Shown here piece by piece: positions 8,185 through 18,096 of a stretch of DNA of 64,000 bases. The translations under genes and the position numbers were made by a program. The notes beneath the pieces are model-generated. The model was not told the origin of the DNA, did not search any database, and was given only the letters and a program-made list of their open reading frames with translations. Source of the DNA: Ancylobacter novellus DSM 506 (lineage in GTDB: Bacteria; Pseudomonadota; Alphaproteobacteria; Rhizobiales; Xanthobacteraceae); assembly GCF_000092925.1 (NCBI RefSeq), contig NC_014217.1:682001-746000 (forward strand), in the 5' to 3' direction. The stretch's first letter is position 1, and the number at the start of each line of letters is the position of its first letter.

Positions 8185-9711
8185 CTATCGCCGCCGCGCG
8201 CCGCCGAGCACGTTGCGCAGGATCGCCTTGGTGACCTGGTTGGTGAGCTCGCGCGTGACCTGCCGGGTCACCTGCTCGCCGATGGTCATGCGCCCGCGCG
8301 GCGCACGGGTGCCGAACAGGCCGCCAAGCACGCTGTCGAGGAAGCCGCCACCGGCCGCGCTGGCCTCGGTGGGCGCGGGAGCACCCGGCGAGGGCGTCAC
8401 CGGCGCCTCGGCCGGAGCGGTTTCGGCGGCACGCTTGGCCAGCATCTCGGAGGCCGACTCGCGGTCGAGCGTCTCGTCATAGATGTTGCGCACCGGGCTG
8501 CGCTCGATGGCAACCTTGCGCAATTCCGGCGTGATCGGCCCGACCCGTCCGGCAGGCGGGGCGATCAGCGTGCGTTCGACCATCGAGGGTGTGCCGTTGC
8601 CTTCCAGCATGGAGATCAGCGCCTCGCCCTTGCCGAGCTCGGTGATCACCTGCGCGGTGTTGAGCTTGGGGTTGGGGCGGAAGGTATCGGCCGCGGCCTT
8701 CACCGCCTTCTGGTCGCGCGGGGTGAAGGCACGCAGCGCGTGCTGCACGCGGTTGCCGAGCTGGGCGAGCACACTCTCGGGCACGTCGAGCGGATTCTGG
8801 GTGACGAAATAGACGCCGACACCCTTGGAGCGGATGAGACGGACCACCTGCTCGATCTTGTCGAGCAGCGCCTTGGGCGCCTCGTCGAACAGCAGGTGCG
8901 CCTCGTCGAAGAAGAACACGACCTTCGGCTTGTCGGGATCGCCGACTTCGGGGAGCTCCTCGAACAATTCGGAGAGCAGCCAGAGCAGGAAGGAAGCGTA
9001 GAGCCGCGGCGAGCCCATCAGCTTGTCGGCGGCGAGCAGCGAGATGGTGCCATAGCCCGAGCGCGGATCGACCCGCATTAAGTCGGTGATCTTCAGCGCC
9101 GGCTCGCCGAAGAACTTGTCGGCGCCCTGGTTCTCCAGGACGAGCAGCGAGCGCTGGATGGCGCCCACGGTGGCGGGCGAGACATTGCCATAGGTGGTGG
9201 TGAGCTTCGCCGCGTTCTCCGCCACGAAGGCCAGCATGGCCCGCAGGTCCTTCAGGTCGAGCAGCAGCAGGCCCTGCTCGTCGGCGATACGGAAGACGAC
9301 GTTGAGCACGCCTTCCTGCACCTCGTTGAGGTCCATCAGCCGCGCCAGCAGCAGCGGGCCCATCTCCGAGACTGTGGCGCGCACCGGGTGGCCCTGCTCG
9401 CCAAACAGGTCCCAGAAGATCACCGGGAATTCGTCCGGCACATAGTCGACGCCGATCTCCTCGCAGCGCTTGACGATCCAGTCCTGTCCCTCACCGGGCA
9501 TGGCGATGCCGGAGAGGTCGCCCTTGATGTCGGCGGCGAAGACCGGCACGCCGCTGCGCGAGAAGCCTTCCGCGATGGTCTGCAGGGTGACGGTCTTGCC
9601 CGTGCCGGTGGCGCCGGTGGCGAGGCCATGGCGGTTGGCGAGCTTCAATGTGAGGTATTCGGGCTTCTCGCTCTTGCCGACGAAAATCTTGCCGTCGATG
9701 TCTCCGGACAT
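8185..9711 (-). CDS. HerA-like helicase/ATPase, DUF853 family
   Basis: A 508-residue FtsK/HerA-superfamily ATPase. It has Walker A GATGTGKT near residue 33, Walker B VVFFFDEAHLLFD in the middle and an arginine-finger region after LGNRVQHALRAF. The C-terminus is an Ala/Pro-rich linker followed by a basic tail with VTRQVTRELTNQVTK. DUF853 proteins are widespread and annotated as putative DNA-translocating ATPases, with a cellular role that is unclear. I chose the ATG at 9711 because it follows GCAGGAG and starts the conserved MSGDIDGKIFVG. A palindromic repeat lies just downstream. Confidence 0.9.
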   Translation of the reverse strand: MSGDIDGKIFVGKSEKPEYLTLKLANRHGLATGATGTGKTVTLQTIAEGFSRSGVPVFAADIKGDLSGIAMPGEGQDWIVKRCEEIGVDYVPDEFPVIFWDLFGEQGHPVRATVSEMGPLLLARLMDLNEVQEGVLNVVFRIADEQGLLLLDLKDLRAMLAFVAENAAKLTTTYGNVSPATVGAIQRSLLVLENQGADKFFGEPALKITDLMRVDPRSGYGTISLLAADKLMGSPRLYASFLLWLLSELFEELPEVGDPDKPKVVFFFDEAHLLFDEAPKALLDKIEQVVRLIRSKGVGVYFVTQNPLDVPESVLAQLGNRVQHALRAFTPRDQKAVKAAADTFRPNPKLNTAQVITELGKGEALISMLEGNGTPSMVERTLIAPPAGRVGPITPELRKVAIERSPVRNIYDETLDRESASEMLAKRAAETAPAEAPVTPSPGAPAPTEASAAGGGFLDSVLGGLFGTRAPRGRMTIGEQVTRQVTRELTNQVTKAILRNVLGGARRR

Positions 9712-9898
9712 GGCCGTCTCCTGCGAGCGAAGGTCTGGGCCACCTTTAGAGCGCAGGCGGGGGCGGTTCGGCAAGCGGGGACAGCGGGCGCACGACCCAT
9801 ACTATCTTCCGCCATGGCGGGCGGGATTTGTCGCACGGCGCTTGCCTTCGCGATGCGCCCGCGCGATTTGAAGGGCGAACATCAACGCCGGGAGCATC

Positions 9899-10741
9899 AT
9901 GGCCTCGCTCGACCCGCCCACCCAACGCTATCTCGACGCGCGCGGTCGCCGGCTGGACTATGCCGGCCGTACGCTGGTGATGGGTATCCTCAATGTGACC
10001 CCGGATTCCTTCTCCGATGGCGGTCGCAGCGCGGCGCTGGACGACGCGGTCATCAACGCCCGGCGGATGGTCGAGGAAGGCGCCGACATCATCGACATCG
10101 GCGGGGAATCGACGCGGCCCGGCCATACGCCAGTGCCGGCCGAGGAGGAACTGCGCCGCGTGCTGCCGGTCATCGAGGCGCTGGCCGATCTGTCGGTGCC
10201 GCTCTCCATCGATACCCAGAAGGCGGTGGTGGCCGAGGCGGCGTTGAAGCGCGGCGCGGCCATCCTCAACGACATCTGGGGCCTGATGGGGGACCCGGAG
10301 ATCGCGCGTGTCGCTGCAGGCTACGAGGCCGGCGTGGTGGCGATGCACAACCGTTCCATCGTCGACGATTCGGTCGACATCGTCGCCGACATCATCGGCT
10401 TCTTCGAGCAGTCGCTGGAACGGGCGGCGCGGGCGGGCATCCGCCCCGAGCGCATCAGCCTCGATCCCGGCATCGGCTTCGGCAAGACCTTCGAGCAGAA
10501 TCTGAAGGCGCTGGCCTCGCTGCGCGAGTTCGGCAAGCTCGGCTTCCCGATCCTGCTCGGCACCTCCCGCAAGTCGCTGATCGGCAGGGTGATCGACACG
10601 GCGCCTGCCGAACGCGTGCCGGGCACCATCGCCTCCAACGTCATCGGTATCATGGCCGGCTGCGCCATTATCCGCGTGCACGACGTCGCCGCCCATGTGC
10701 AGGCGGCGCGGGTGACGGAGGCTATCCTCCATGCCGCGTGA
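9899..10741 (+). CDS. folP: Dihydropteroate synthase
   Basis: A 280-residue TIM-barrel enzyme joining p-aminobenzoate to hydroxymethyl-dihydropterin diphosphate in folate synthesis (the sulfonamide target). Signatures: MGILNVTPDSFSDGG, DIIDIGGESTRPG, LSIDTQKA, ILNDIWG, ISLDPGIGFGKT and LLGTSRKSLIG. The ATG follows GGGAG. folK starts inside its last codons (11-base overlap), which makes a tight folP-folK pair. The folB gene often found between them in alphaproteobacteria is absent. Confidence 0.96.
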   Translation: MASLDPPTQRYLDARGRRLDYAGRTLVMGILNVTPDSFSDGGRSAALDDAVINARRMVEEGADIIDIGGESTRPGHTPVPAEEELRRVLPVIEALADLSVPLSIDTQKAVVAEAALKRGAAILNDIWGLMGDPEIARVAAGYEAGVVAMHNRSIVDDSVDIVADIIGFFEQSLERAARAGIRPERISLDPGIGFGKTFEQNLKALASLREFGKLGFPILLGTSRKSLIGRVIDTAPAERVPGTIASNVIGIMAGCAIIRVHDVAAHVQAARVTEAILHAA

Positions 10742-11282
10742 GGCGCCGCCCGAATTCTTCGTCCGCCGCCCGCGCAAGGTCGAGAAGCGCATCGCCTATC
10801 TCTGCCTCGGCTCCAATCTCGGCGACCGCGCCGGGACCATTGCGAAGGCGGTGGGGCTGATCGCCCGCACCGGGCTGAAGATCATAGCCCGCTCCTCGCT
10901 CTACGAGACGCCGCCTTGGGGGCCGGTGCTGCAGGGGCCGTATCTGAACATGGTGGTGGCGGTGGAGACCGAGCTCTCGGCGCGGGAACTGCTCAACATG
11001 CTGCTCGGCGTCGAGCACGCCTTCGGGCGCGACCGCACCCGCGAGGTGCGCTTCGGGCCGCGTACCATCGACATCGACATCTTGCTCTTCGGCGAAGACG
11101 TGATCGCCGAGCCGGATCTCGAGATCCCGCATCCGCGCATGATGCAGCGCGCCTTCGCGCTGATCCCGCTGGCCGAACTGGCGCCCGACCTCGTGGTGCA
11201 GGGGGGGCCCATCCGCACGGCTCTGGAGGCGCTCGACCGCAGCGGTATCGTCAAGGTCGAGCCGCAGCCGGCGGGTTACTGA
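10731..11282 (+). CDS. folK: 2-amino-4-hydroxy-6-hydroxymethyldihydropteridine diphosphokinase
   Basis: A 183-residue HPPK that pyrophosphorylates the pterin substrate for FolP. Motifs: YLCLGSNLGDR, SSLYETPPWG, GPYLNMVVAVET, EHAFGRDRTREVRFGPRTID and IDILLFGEDV, with IPHPRMMQRAF near the end. An N-terminal extension of about 20 basic residues precedes the fold. It overlaps folP by 11 bases and ends just before a clear terminator, so the operon probably ends here. Confidence 0.95.
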   Translation: MPREAPPEFFVRRPRKVEKRIAYLCLGSNLGDRAGTIAKAVGLIARTGLKIIARSSLYETPPWGPVLQGPYLNMVVAVETELSARELLNMLLGVEHAFGRDRTREVRFGPRTIDIDILLFGEDVIAEPDLEIPHPRMMQRAFALIPLAELAPDLVVQGGPIRTALEALDRSGIVKVEPQPAGY

Positions 11283-11298
11283 GAACCGGCCCACATGC

Positions 11299-11329
11299 AA
11301 AAGGCGGCGGATCGCTCCGCCGCCTTTTC
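11299..11329. terminator. Bidirectional terminator after folK
   Basis: AAAAGGCGGCGG and CCGCCGCCTTTT form a perfect stem around a 6-base loop. The A-run on the left and T-run on the right suit both folK and the convergent small secreted-protein gene. Confidence 0.92.
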
Positions 11330-11359
11330 CGTCGCCCCTCGGGTCAGGGACGGCTGTCG

Positions 11360-11677
11360 TCAGTTGCACACCCGCACGTTGCGGTAATAGGGCTGGCCCC
11401 AGCTGTTGTAGAAGGTCTGCGGCTGGTACCAGCAGCGCGGCTGGTTGTAGGCCTGCGCGGCAATGGCACCGACAGCCAGGCCGCCGATGATGCCGGCGGC
11501 GACGGCGGCGCCGTTATGGCGGTAACGCGGAGCGTAATAGTAGCCGGGACCCCAGCCGGGTCCGCCCCAGCCATGGCCGCGCCCGCGCCAGCCGGCGTCG
11601 GCGGTCCCAGCGGAAGCGAGAATGGTGGCGCCCGCGAGAGCGAGCGCGGCGAGCTTGGTCGATTTGGCGAAGCGCAT
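11360..11677 (-). CDS. Small Gly/Tyr-rich secreted protein
   Basis: About 105 residues: signal peptide (SAGTADA-GW), a Gly-Trp-Tyr-rich stretch with GRGHGWGGPGWGPGYYYAP, then a glycine-zipper-like segment AAVAAGIIGGLAVGAIAA, and a C-terminal Cys pair (RCWYQ, VRVCN). It looks like an outer-envelope or surface protein; such proteins are common and uncharacterised in Hyphomicrobiales. Two adjacent ATGs (11680 and 11677) follow GAGGACGTC; the second has the better spacing. Confidence 0.75.
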   Translation of the reverse strand: MRFAKSTKLAALALAGATILASAGTADAGWRGRGHGWGGPGWGPGYYYAPRYRHNGAAVAAGIIGGLAVGAIAAQAYNQPRCWYQPQTFYNSWGQPYYRNVRVCN

Positions 11678-11843
11678 CATGACGTCCTCGGTAAACTCTG
11701 CTAGTCGCTCGCGGCCGGGATTGGCCGTGGATGGACGCAAAGCTAGCCTTGGGCAGCCGAACCCAAACTGAACCGGCTGTTGCAATAGGTTCATCAATCT
11801 GAACGCATTCCAGTCCGTCCGTTCATCCGGCGTTCAGCCGGGA

Positions 11844-12845
11844 ATGAGGAGCGCCGCTTTGCCGGACTACGATAGGGAAGGTCTTGTCTCCGCCTGGACG
11901 TTCGACGGCGCAGGCGGCGCTCGGCGGATCGGCTGGGACGAGATTCACGGCGGGCCCCCGGCGGGGCGGGGCTTCGACTGGATCAACCTGCAGCAGCTGG
12001 ATCACCGGCACGAACGCACCTGGCTGGCGGACGAGAGCGGCATCGACCCCAGTATCGTCGAATCTCTGGTGGCGGCGGAGACGCGGCCGCGCTGCGCGCT
12101 GTTCGACAACGGCGCCTTCCTCAATCTGCGGGGCATCAACCTGATGCCCTATTCGCTGCCCGACGAGATGCACTCCATCCGCTTCTGGGTCGAGCCGCAC
12201 CGCATCGTCTCGGTGCGCAAGCGCTCGCTCTCGGCGGTGGGGGATTTCGAGGACGCCATCCAGCGCGGGCGGGCGCCGCGCACGCCGGGCGAGTTCGTCG
12301 CCGATCTCTCCATGCGCCTCGTCGACCGCATGGATACGGTGATCACCGCGCTCGCGGAACAAGCGGACGAGATCGAGGAGATGGTGCTGAGCGCCACGCT
12401 CTCCAATCTCAGCCCCAAGGTGTCGGAGGTGCGCCGCGTCGCCATCATCCTGCGCCGCTACATCGCCCCGCAGCGCGAGGCGCTGAACCATTTCTCGCTT
12501 GAAGATGCGGAGTGGCTCTCCCCGCGCGATCGCAACCGGCTGCGCGAGGCTGCCGATCGAGTGACACGGTTTGCCGAGGAGCTCGATTCCGTGCGCGACC
12601 GGGCGGCGGTGATCTACGACCAGATGGTGGAACGCCGCGCCGAGCAGATGAACCGCTCCATGCTGGTGCTCGCGGCGGTGACGGTCATCTTCGCGCCGCT
12701 GACGCTCATGACCGGCCTGATGGGCATGAATGTCGAGGGAATTCCCGGTGCCCAGGATCCGAACGGCTTCTGGGCGGTGACGGTGATGGCGGCGGCTCTG
12801 GGCGTCGGTCTCGTCGCCTGGCTACGGATGATCCGCTGGCTGTGA
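11844..12845 (+). CDS. CorA-like divalent cation transporter (ZntB type)
   Basis: A 333-residue member of the CorA/Mrs2/Alr1 2-TM superfamily. A large cytoplasmic funnel domain (1-270) is followed by TM1, the signature GLMGMNVEGIPG and TM2 (FWAVTVMAAALGVGLVAWL). The sequence SVRKRSLSAVGDFEDAI and the short loop resemble ZntB zinc transporters more than CorA magnesium channels. Direction and metal remain inference. The gene stands alone after a divergent promoter gap. Confidence 0.88.
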   Translation: MRSAALPDYDREGLVSAWTFDGAGGARRIGWDEIHGGPPAGRGFDWINLQQLDHRHERTWLADESGIDPSIVESLVAAETRPRCALFDNGAFLNLRGINLMPYSLPDEMHSIRFWVEPHRIVSVRKRSLSAVGDFEDAIQRGRAPRTPGEFVADLSMRLVDRMDTVITALAEQADEIEEMVLSATLSNLSPKVSEVRRVAIILRRYIAPQREALNHFSLEDAEWLSPRDRNRLREAADRVTRFAEELDSVRDRAAVIYDQMVERRAEQMNRSMLVLAAVTVIFAPLTLMTGLMGMNVEGIPGAQDPNGFWAVTVMAAALGVGLVAWLRMIRWL

Positions 12846-12957
12846 ATTCAAATTCCTGCGCGCTCGAAAGCGGCTCTTTTCTTGCGCCTTCGGACGACTA
12901 GATTCGGTATCGGCGGACCGCCGCGCCTGTTGCGCCGGCCGCCGGAGGAACCCTACC

Positions 12958-13344
12958 ATGAGGCGTTTGATCCTGGCCGGTCCTGGCGCGGCGATGGCGC
13001 TGGGCCTTGCCTTGGCTGCACTGGTCCCGGCGAGTCCGGCGGCGGCGTATGAGTTCACCGGCACTTTTCCGGGCGGCAATTGCCGGCAGATGGCGGCGAC
13101 GATCCCGGGCGCGCAGCTCTGGTACGGCCATTTCACCGGGCGCCGTTACTCGCCGTGGAACTACAATTTCATCGAGGGTCGAACCGCCGATGGCTGCTTC
13201 CGCACCAAGGCGCAGTGCGACAACTGGCTCTACCAGTGGCGCTCGGCCTGGCAGCTCGATTTCTGGAACGACTATTGCGTGAAGGGCTGGCCGCCGGCAC
13301 CGCGCGGCTGGGCTCCGCGCACCATGGTTCCCGGGCCCAAATAA
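12958..13344 (+). CDS. Hypothetical secreted cysteine-containing protein
   Basis: 128 residues behind an excellent GGAGGAACCCTACC ribosome site. A signal peptide ends ASPAAA-YEF. The mature part has four Cys (FPGGNCRQM, DGCFRTKAQCDNWL, NDYCVKGW) and many aromatics, which suggests a small disulfide-stabilised periplasmic protein. I do not recognise a named family. It lies convergent to sodB. Confidence 0.75.
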   Translation: MRRLILAGPGAAMALGLALAALVPASPAAAYEFTGTFPGGNCRQMAATIPGAQLWYGHFTGRRYSPWNYNFIEGRTADGCFRTKAQCDNWLYQWRSAWQLDFWNDYCVKGWPPAPRGWAPRTMVPGPK

Positions 13345-13351
13345 GCAGAAC

Positions 13352-13376
13352 GCCGCCGCCCGGTGGGGGCGACGGC
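13352..13376. terminator. Possible bidirectional terminator hairpin
   Basis: GCCGCCGCCC-GGTG-GGGGCGACGGC forms a stem with one G-T type mismatch between the convergent secreted-protein and sodB genes. It lacks a T-run, so it is a weak call. Confidence 0.4.
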
Positions 13377-13399
13377 GCGATGCACGAACTCGAAAGGCG

Positions 13400-13996
13400 T
13401 CAGACCGCCTTGGAATACAGCTCGGCGACGTAGTCCCAGTTCACCAGGCTATCGATGAAGGCCTTGAGATAGTCCGGGCGGCGGTTGCGGTAGTCGATGT
13501 AGTAGGAGTGCTCCCACACGTCGACGCCGAGGATCGGGGTCGCGCCGTGCACGAGCGGGTTCTCGCCGTTCGGGGTCTTGGTGATGACGAGCTTGCCGTC
13601 CTTGACCGCGAGCCAGGCCCAGCCGGAGCCGAACTGGGTCACGCCGGCCTGGGCGAAGTCTTCCTTGAACTTCTCGACCGAGCCGAGGTCCTCGACGATC
13701 TTCTTCTCGAGTTCGCCCGGTATCGCGCCGCCGCCATTCGGCTTCATCCACTTCCAGAAATGGATGTGGTTGTAGTGCTGGCCGGCATTGTTGAAGAGGC
13801 CGGCATTCTTGCCGTAGGAGCCCTTGACGATCTCCTCCAGCGACTTGCCTTCCCACTCGGTGCCCTTGAGCAGGTTGTTGCCGTTGGTCACGTAAGCCTG
13901 GTGGTGCTTGTCGTGATGATATTCGAGCGTCTCGCGCGACATGAAGGGAGCGAGCGCGTCATAGGCATAGGGAAGCTCGGGAAGCGTGAAGGACAT
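13400..13996 (-). CDS. sodB: Superoxide dismutase (Fe/Mn family)
   Basis: A 198-residue Fe/Mn superoxide dismutase that converts superoxide to peroxide and oxygen. Metal ligands are in MSRETLEYHHDKHH (first His), NNAGQHYNHIHFW (second), and ILGVDVWEHSYYIDYRN (Asp and His). AQAGVTQFGSGWAWL carries the active-site Gln region typical of the iron-type enzyme. No signal peptide, so cytosolic. The start follows a GGAGAC site. Confidence 0.95.
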   Translation of the reverse strand: MSFTLPELPYAYDALAPFMSRETLEYHHDKHHQAYVTNGNNLLKGTEWEGKSLEEIVKGSYGKNAGLFNNAGQHYNHIHFWKWMKPNGGGAIPGELEKKIVEDLGSVEKFKEDFAQAGVTQFGSGWAWLAVKDGKLVITKTPNGENPLVHGATPILGVDVWEHSYYIDYRNRRPDYLKAFIDSLVNWDYVAELYSKAV

Positions 13997-14257
13997 CGAA
14001 TCTGTCTCCGCGAAATGAAATCCGGCCGAACCCCGGCGCGGGTACTTCCAAGGTGCGCGAGCACCGCGAAAGATCGGCGTTGATTAGATAGGTCGGTCTT
14101 GATCGGCGGACAACCGAAAGCATCGCGCGCGGCCGATTTCTTCCCCCGCCTTCGCGCCGGCTGGACATCTGCGGCGCTGCGCTTTCGTTGAAGCTGTACT
14201 AGACGTAAGGTCTTGTGGAAGAGGACCGGCCGCGAATCGGTCCGGCGGAGTTTCTTG

Positions 14258-15136
14258 ATGGGTGCAATTGTCATCGGAATCGGCGTAGCGGTTGCCGCGC
14301 TCGGTGTCGTCCTTGGCGCAATTGGATACGGTTCTGCGGAGACGACTTCCGGCGCGACCCTGATGACGGTGGGCAGCACCGCTTTTGTCGGCGGACTTCT
14401 GCTGCTGGCCCTCGGCTTCATTCTGAGGGTCTTGCGCGAGATCGCGGAGAAACTCGACGGCGCGGTCCATTTCGAGCCCTATGAAGAGGAAGCCGCGGCC
14501 GGACGCACCGATGTCACCGCGCTCGTCATCGAGGCCGAGGAATTGATGCCGGCGCCGGTGCGCTTCCCCGAGGAGAGCAGGGCGCCGGCCGAACCGCAGC
14601 GCCCCGAGCCGCGTGAGGAACTGGCCGCGCCGTCGGGCGGGCTGCCGTCGTGGTTCCGTCGCCAGCGTGCCGAGGCGGAGCCCGAAGCTGAGCCCGCGCC
14701 GGCTCACGAGCCGAAGCCCGCCTTCGAGCCGTTCCGGCCCGCCTCCGAGCCGGCACGGTCCGAGCCTGCGCGCCGCGAGCCGCCGCCCTTCCTGCGGCAG
14801 GGCGGATCGGCGCCGGAGCGTCCGGTGCCTGCAAACCCCGAGGGGACGCCCCGTTCTCCCGAACCCCGCCCGTCTCGTCCGCGCGAAGAGCCCGAAGTTG
14901 AGCCGAGTGCGCCGCCGGCCTTCCTGCGCGAATCTGACCTCCTCGGCGAGGAGCCGCAAGAGGCACCCACCGAGCCGGAGGTGACGGTGCTGAAGTCCGG
15001 CACCATCGGTGGCATGAGCTACAAGCTGTTCTCGGACGGTTCCATCGAGGCCGACCTGCCTGACGGCACGCTGCGCTTTGCCTCGCTGCAGGACCTGCGC
15101 GAGCATGTCGCCGGCGGCGGGCGCGGCCAGAGCTAG
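14258..15136 (+). CDS. Two-TM membrane protein with long Pro/Glu-rich cytoplasmic tail
   Basis: 292 residues. Two hydrophobic helices at the N-terminus (GAIVIGIGVAVAALGVVLG and AFVGGLLLLALGFIL) are followed by about 180 disordered residues rich in Pro, Glu, Ala and Arg. A compact C-terminal segment (SGTIGGMSYKLFSDGSIEAD...) resembles a short DUF308-independent beta module seen in other Hyphomicrobiales membrane proteins. The ATG at 14258 is preferred to an upstream one because the TM helix follows at once. Function unknown; possibly an envelope scaffold. Confidence 0.72.
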   Translation: MGAIVIGIGVAVAALGVVLGAIGYGSAETTSGATLMTVGSTAFVGGLLLLALGFILRVLREIAEKLDGAVHFEPYEEEAAAGRTDVTALVIEAEELMPAPVRFPEESRAPAEPQRPEPREELAAPSGGLPSWFRRQRAEAEPEAEPAPAHEPKPAFEPFRPASEPARSEPARREPPPFLRQGGSAPERPVPANPEGTPRSPEPRPSRPREEPEVEPSAPPAFLRESDLLGEEPQEAPTEPEVTVLKSGTIGGMSYKLFSDGSIEADLPDGTLRFASLQDLREHVAGGGRGQS

Positions 15137-15157
15137 GCAGCTCCGCTGCGAAAAGAA

Positions 15158-15183
15158 AAGGGCGCCGCGCGGCGCCCTTTTTT
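15158..15183. terminator. Rho-independent terminator
   Basis: AAGGGCGCC / GGCGCCCTT arms around GCGC, followed by TTTT. An A-run precedes it. It separates the convergent membrane-protein and oligopeptidase genes. Confidence 0.92.
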
Positions 15184-15185
15184 GT

Positions 15186-17297
15186 TCAGCGGCCCGCGAC
15201 GGCGAGCGCGAAGGCATAGACCAGCGCGGTCTCTTCCAGCCGGTCGAAGCGGCCGGCGGCGCCGCCGTGTCCCGCCTCCATATTGGTGCGCAGCAGTAGC
15301 GGGCGGTTGTCGGTCTTGAGCTCGCGCAGCCGCGCCACCCATTTCGCCGGCTCCCAATAGGTCACGCGCGGATCGGTCAGCCCGGCGAGGGCGAAGATCG
15401 CCGGATAGTCCTCCGCCGCGACATTATCGTAGGGCGAATAGGCGCGGATGGCGGCGAAGGCTTCCGCGTCGGCGATCGGGTTGCCCCATTCCGGCCATTC
15501 CGGCGGGGTGAGCGGCAGCGTGTCGTCGAGCATGGTGTTGAGCACGTCGACGAAGGGCACCTCGGCGACGATGCCGGCGAACAGCTCCCGGCGCATATTG
15601 GCGATGGCGCCCATCAGCATGCCGCCCGCCGAGCCGCCATGAGCGACGATGCGGTCGCGGGCCACGACGCGCTCGCTCACCAGATGCTCGGCGGCGGCGA
15701 TGAAGTCGGAGAATGTGTTCGGCTTCTTCGCCAGCTTGCCTTCGCGGTACCAGCGCCAGCCCTTCTCGGTGCCGCCGCGTATATGGGCGATGGCATAGAC
15801 GAAGCCGCGATCCACCAGCGAGAGCCGCGAGGTGGAGAAGCCAGCCGGGATCGAGATGCCATAGGCGCCATAGCCATAGAGCAGGCAGGGCGCGCTGCCG
15901 TCGAACGGCGTATCCTTCGCGAAGAGCAGCGAGACCGGGATCAACTCGCCATCCGGTGCCGGCGCCATCAGCCGGCGGGTGACGTAGCGCTTCGGGTCGT
16001 GGCCGGAGGGCACTTCCTGCCGCTTGCGTAGCACGCGGGCGCGGCTCGCCACGTCGTAGTCCCACACCTCGGAGGGCGTGGTCATCGAGGAATAGGTGAA
16101 GCGGATCTCGGTCTTGTCGAAGCCGTAGCCGGGATCGAAGCCGAGCGAATAGGCTTCCTCGGCGAAGGCGACGCTGTGCTCGGCGCCATCGGCGAGCGCG
16201 CGCACGACGATGCGCGGCAGCCCGTCCTCACGCTCCAGCCGCACCAGATGGCCGCGGAAGGCGCTCTGCGAGAGGATCAGCCGGCCGGGCTTGTGCGGGA
16301 CGAGGTCGCGCCAGCCGGCGCGCCCGGGAGCGGCCAGCGGCGCGACGACGATCTTGAAGTCCTCGGCGCCGTCGGCATTGGTCTCGATGATCAGGCTCTC
16401 GACGCCATCCAGCGAAGGATGGTGCTCGACGCCGTAGCGCAGGCTCGGCTCGCGCGGCTCGACGAGGACGGGCGGGGCGAGGGGGGCGTCGAGATCGAGC
16501 AGCCACACCTCGCTGGTGTCGTGGTCACCGCAGGAGATGAGACCGAAGCGGCCCGACTGGGTGCGGCCGAGGCTGACGAAGAAACCCTTGTCCGGCTCCT
16601 CGTAGATGAGAATATCCGTGGCGGGATCGGCGCCGAGCGCATGCCGATACACGAAGCTCGGGCGATGCTCGGCGTCACGGCGGATGTAGTAGAGATAGGT
16701 GCCATCAGCGCTCCACAGCACGTCGCCGGTGGTCTCGCCGACGAGATCAGGCAGGTCGGTATCCGCCGCGATGTCGCGGACGCGCAACGTGTAATACTCG
16801 GATCCCGCCTCATCCGCCGTCCAGGCGTAGAAGCGGTGGTCGGGCGACTGGCGGGCATCGCCGAACTGGAAATAGGCCTTGCCTTCGGCGAGCGCGTCGC
16901 CGTCCAGCAGCACCGTCTCGCCGGCGACCGCGCCGGCCGGGCGGCGGCAGATCAGCGGATGCTGGCCACCCTCGCGGAAGCGGGTGAAATAGGCAAAGGG
17001 GCCGTCCGTCGCCGGCACAGAGGAATCGTCCTCCTTGATGCGGGCGCGCATCTCGGCGACCAGCGTGCGCCGCAGCTCGGCATGCGGGGCGAACCAGCCG
17101 TCCGCCGCCGCGTTCTCCGCGTTAAGGAAGGCGCGGATGTCAGGTGCCAGCACGGTCGGGTCGCGCATGACCTCGCGCCAATTGTCGGCGCGAAGCCAGG
17201 CATAGGGGTCGACGAGCGTCTGCCCGTGGAAGCTGCGCACCAGCGGCGGGTGGGCGGGCGCAGAAGCGGCAATTCCGCCGGAAGCCTCGCTCCTCAC
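15186..17297 (-). CDS. ptrB: Oligopeptidase B (S9 family prolyl-oligopeptidase-like)
   Basis: A 703-residue serine peptidase: N-terminal seven-bladed propeller (about 70-420) and C-terminal alpha/beta hydrolase. Catalytic Ser is in [12 protein letters not shown], Asp in [13 protein letters not shown], His in [34 protein letters not shown] is close to trypsin-like oligopeptidase B, which cleaves short peptides after Lys/Arg. I chose the GTG at 17297, which overlaps the msrB stop by 4 bases (GTGA). This implies msrB-ptrB translational coupling. A longer frame upstream only reads through msrB. Confidence 0.9.
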   Translation of the reverse strand: MRSEASGGIAASAPAHPPLVRSFHGQTLVDPYAWLRADNWREVMRDPTVLAPDIRAFLNAENAAADGWFAPHAELRRTLVAEMRARIKEDDSSVPATDGPFAYFTRFREGGQHPLICRRPAGAVAGETVLLDGDALAEGKAYFQFGDARQSPDHRFYAWTADEAGSEYYTLRVRDIAADTDLPDLVGETTGDVLWSADGTYLYYIRRDAEHRPSFVYRHALGADPATDILIYEEPDKGFFVSLGRTQSGRFGLISCGDHDTSEVWLLDLDAPLAPPVLVEPREPSLRYGVEHHPSLDGVESLIIETNADGAEDFKIVVAPLAAPGRAGWRDLVPHKPGRLILSQSAFRGHLVRLEREDGLPRIVVRALADGAEHSVAFAEEAYSLGFDPGYGFDKTEIRFTYSSMTTPSEVWDYDVASRARVLRKRQEVPSGHDPKRYVTRRLMAPAPDGELIPVSLLFAKDTPFDGSAPCLLYGYGAYGISIPAGFSTSRLSLVDRGFVYAIAHIRGGTEKGWRWYREGKLAKKPNTFSDFIAAAEHLVSERVVARDRIVAHGGSAGGMLMGAIANMRRELFAGIVAEVPFVDVLNTMLDDTLPLTPPEWPEWGNPIADAEAFAAIRAYSPYDNVAAEDYPAIFALAGLTDPRVTYWEPAKWVARLRELKTDNRPLLLRTNMEAGHGGAAGRFDRLEETALVYAFALAVAGR

Positions 17298-17731
17298 GAG
17301 GCCGCACCTTGCGCGGCCGGCTCGTCGGCCTTGAAGGTCATGGCAACGCCGTTCATGCAGTAGCGCATCCCGGTCGGGCGCGGCCCGTCCGGGAAGACGT
17401 GACCGAGATGGGCGTCGCAGGTGGCGCAACGCACCTCGATACGGTGCATGCCGTAGGAGTGGTCATGATATTCCGTGACCGCCTCGGCATCGACCGGCTG
17501 GAAGAAGCTCGGCCAGCCGGTGCCCGATTCGAACTTGGCGTCTGAGCGGAACAGAGGCGCACCGCAGCACACGCAGCTATAGGTGCCCGGCTCCTTCTGC
17601 GACAGATGCGGGCCGGAAAACGCGCATTCGGTGCCGTGGCCACGGGTCACGCGGTACTGCTCGGGCGTCAGAAGGGCGCGCCACTCCGCGTCCGTCTTCA
17701 CCACCTTTGGCCGGCCGGATGTCTGGTTCAT
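17294..17731 (-). CDS. msrB: Peptide-methionine (R)-S-oxide reductase MsrB
   Basis: A 145-residue MsrB that repairs methionine-R-sulfoxide in proteins. Zinc cysteines: CVCC and CATC. Catalytic Cys is in [13 protein letters not shown]. Family core motifs [17 protein letters not shown] and [13 protein letters not shown] are intact. There is no signal peptide, so cytosolic. It is first in a two-gene operon with oligopeptidase B. Confidence 0.96.
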   Translation of the reverse strand: MNQTSGRPKVVKTDAEWRALLTPEQYRVTRGHGTECAFSGPHLSQKEPGTYSCVCCGAPLFRSDAKFESGTGWPSFFQPVDAEAVTEYHDHSYGMHRIEVRCATCDAHLGHVFPDGPRPTGMRYCMNGVAMTFKADEPAAQGAAS

Positions 17732-18096
17732 GGGAAATCCTTGAGGTTTTTCGCTGAGATAATCGCCCACCCGCTTCCCGGCAAGTGTTGAGGCCGTTCA
17801 CGAAGTCTTGGCTTCGCACGTGCAGCGCAGGCGCGGTGCATACAATGCGTCGGCTTGACGGATTTGAGCTTTCGCAAACAATGCGAGAGCCTGTCCCTTT
17901 TGGGGAAGGGAGCGGAATTGCGTTTAATTTTGCTCGAAAAATCTTGTGATCGGCTCTTTCAAAGTCTATTTATCGCCATGTATCCGGACGTGGACTGAAT
18001 ACGTTTCGTGACGACGTATTGTTGCGCGCTGGGGCGGATGCGAGAGGGCGCCTGCGAGCGGTGCTCGGGTTAATCGATGTCATTGAAGATTGTATC
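17732..18096. promoter_or_regulatory. AT-rich divergent promoter region upstream of mucR and msrB
   Basis: A 365-base gap with no convincing ORF. The part from 17850 to 18000 is much AT-richer than the genome around it and has many T-A steps, the kind of DNA that MucR-type regulators bind. Autoregulation of mucR from here would fit what is known of the family. No single operator can be picked out by eye. Confidence 0.5.
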
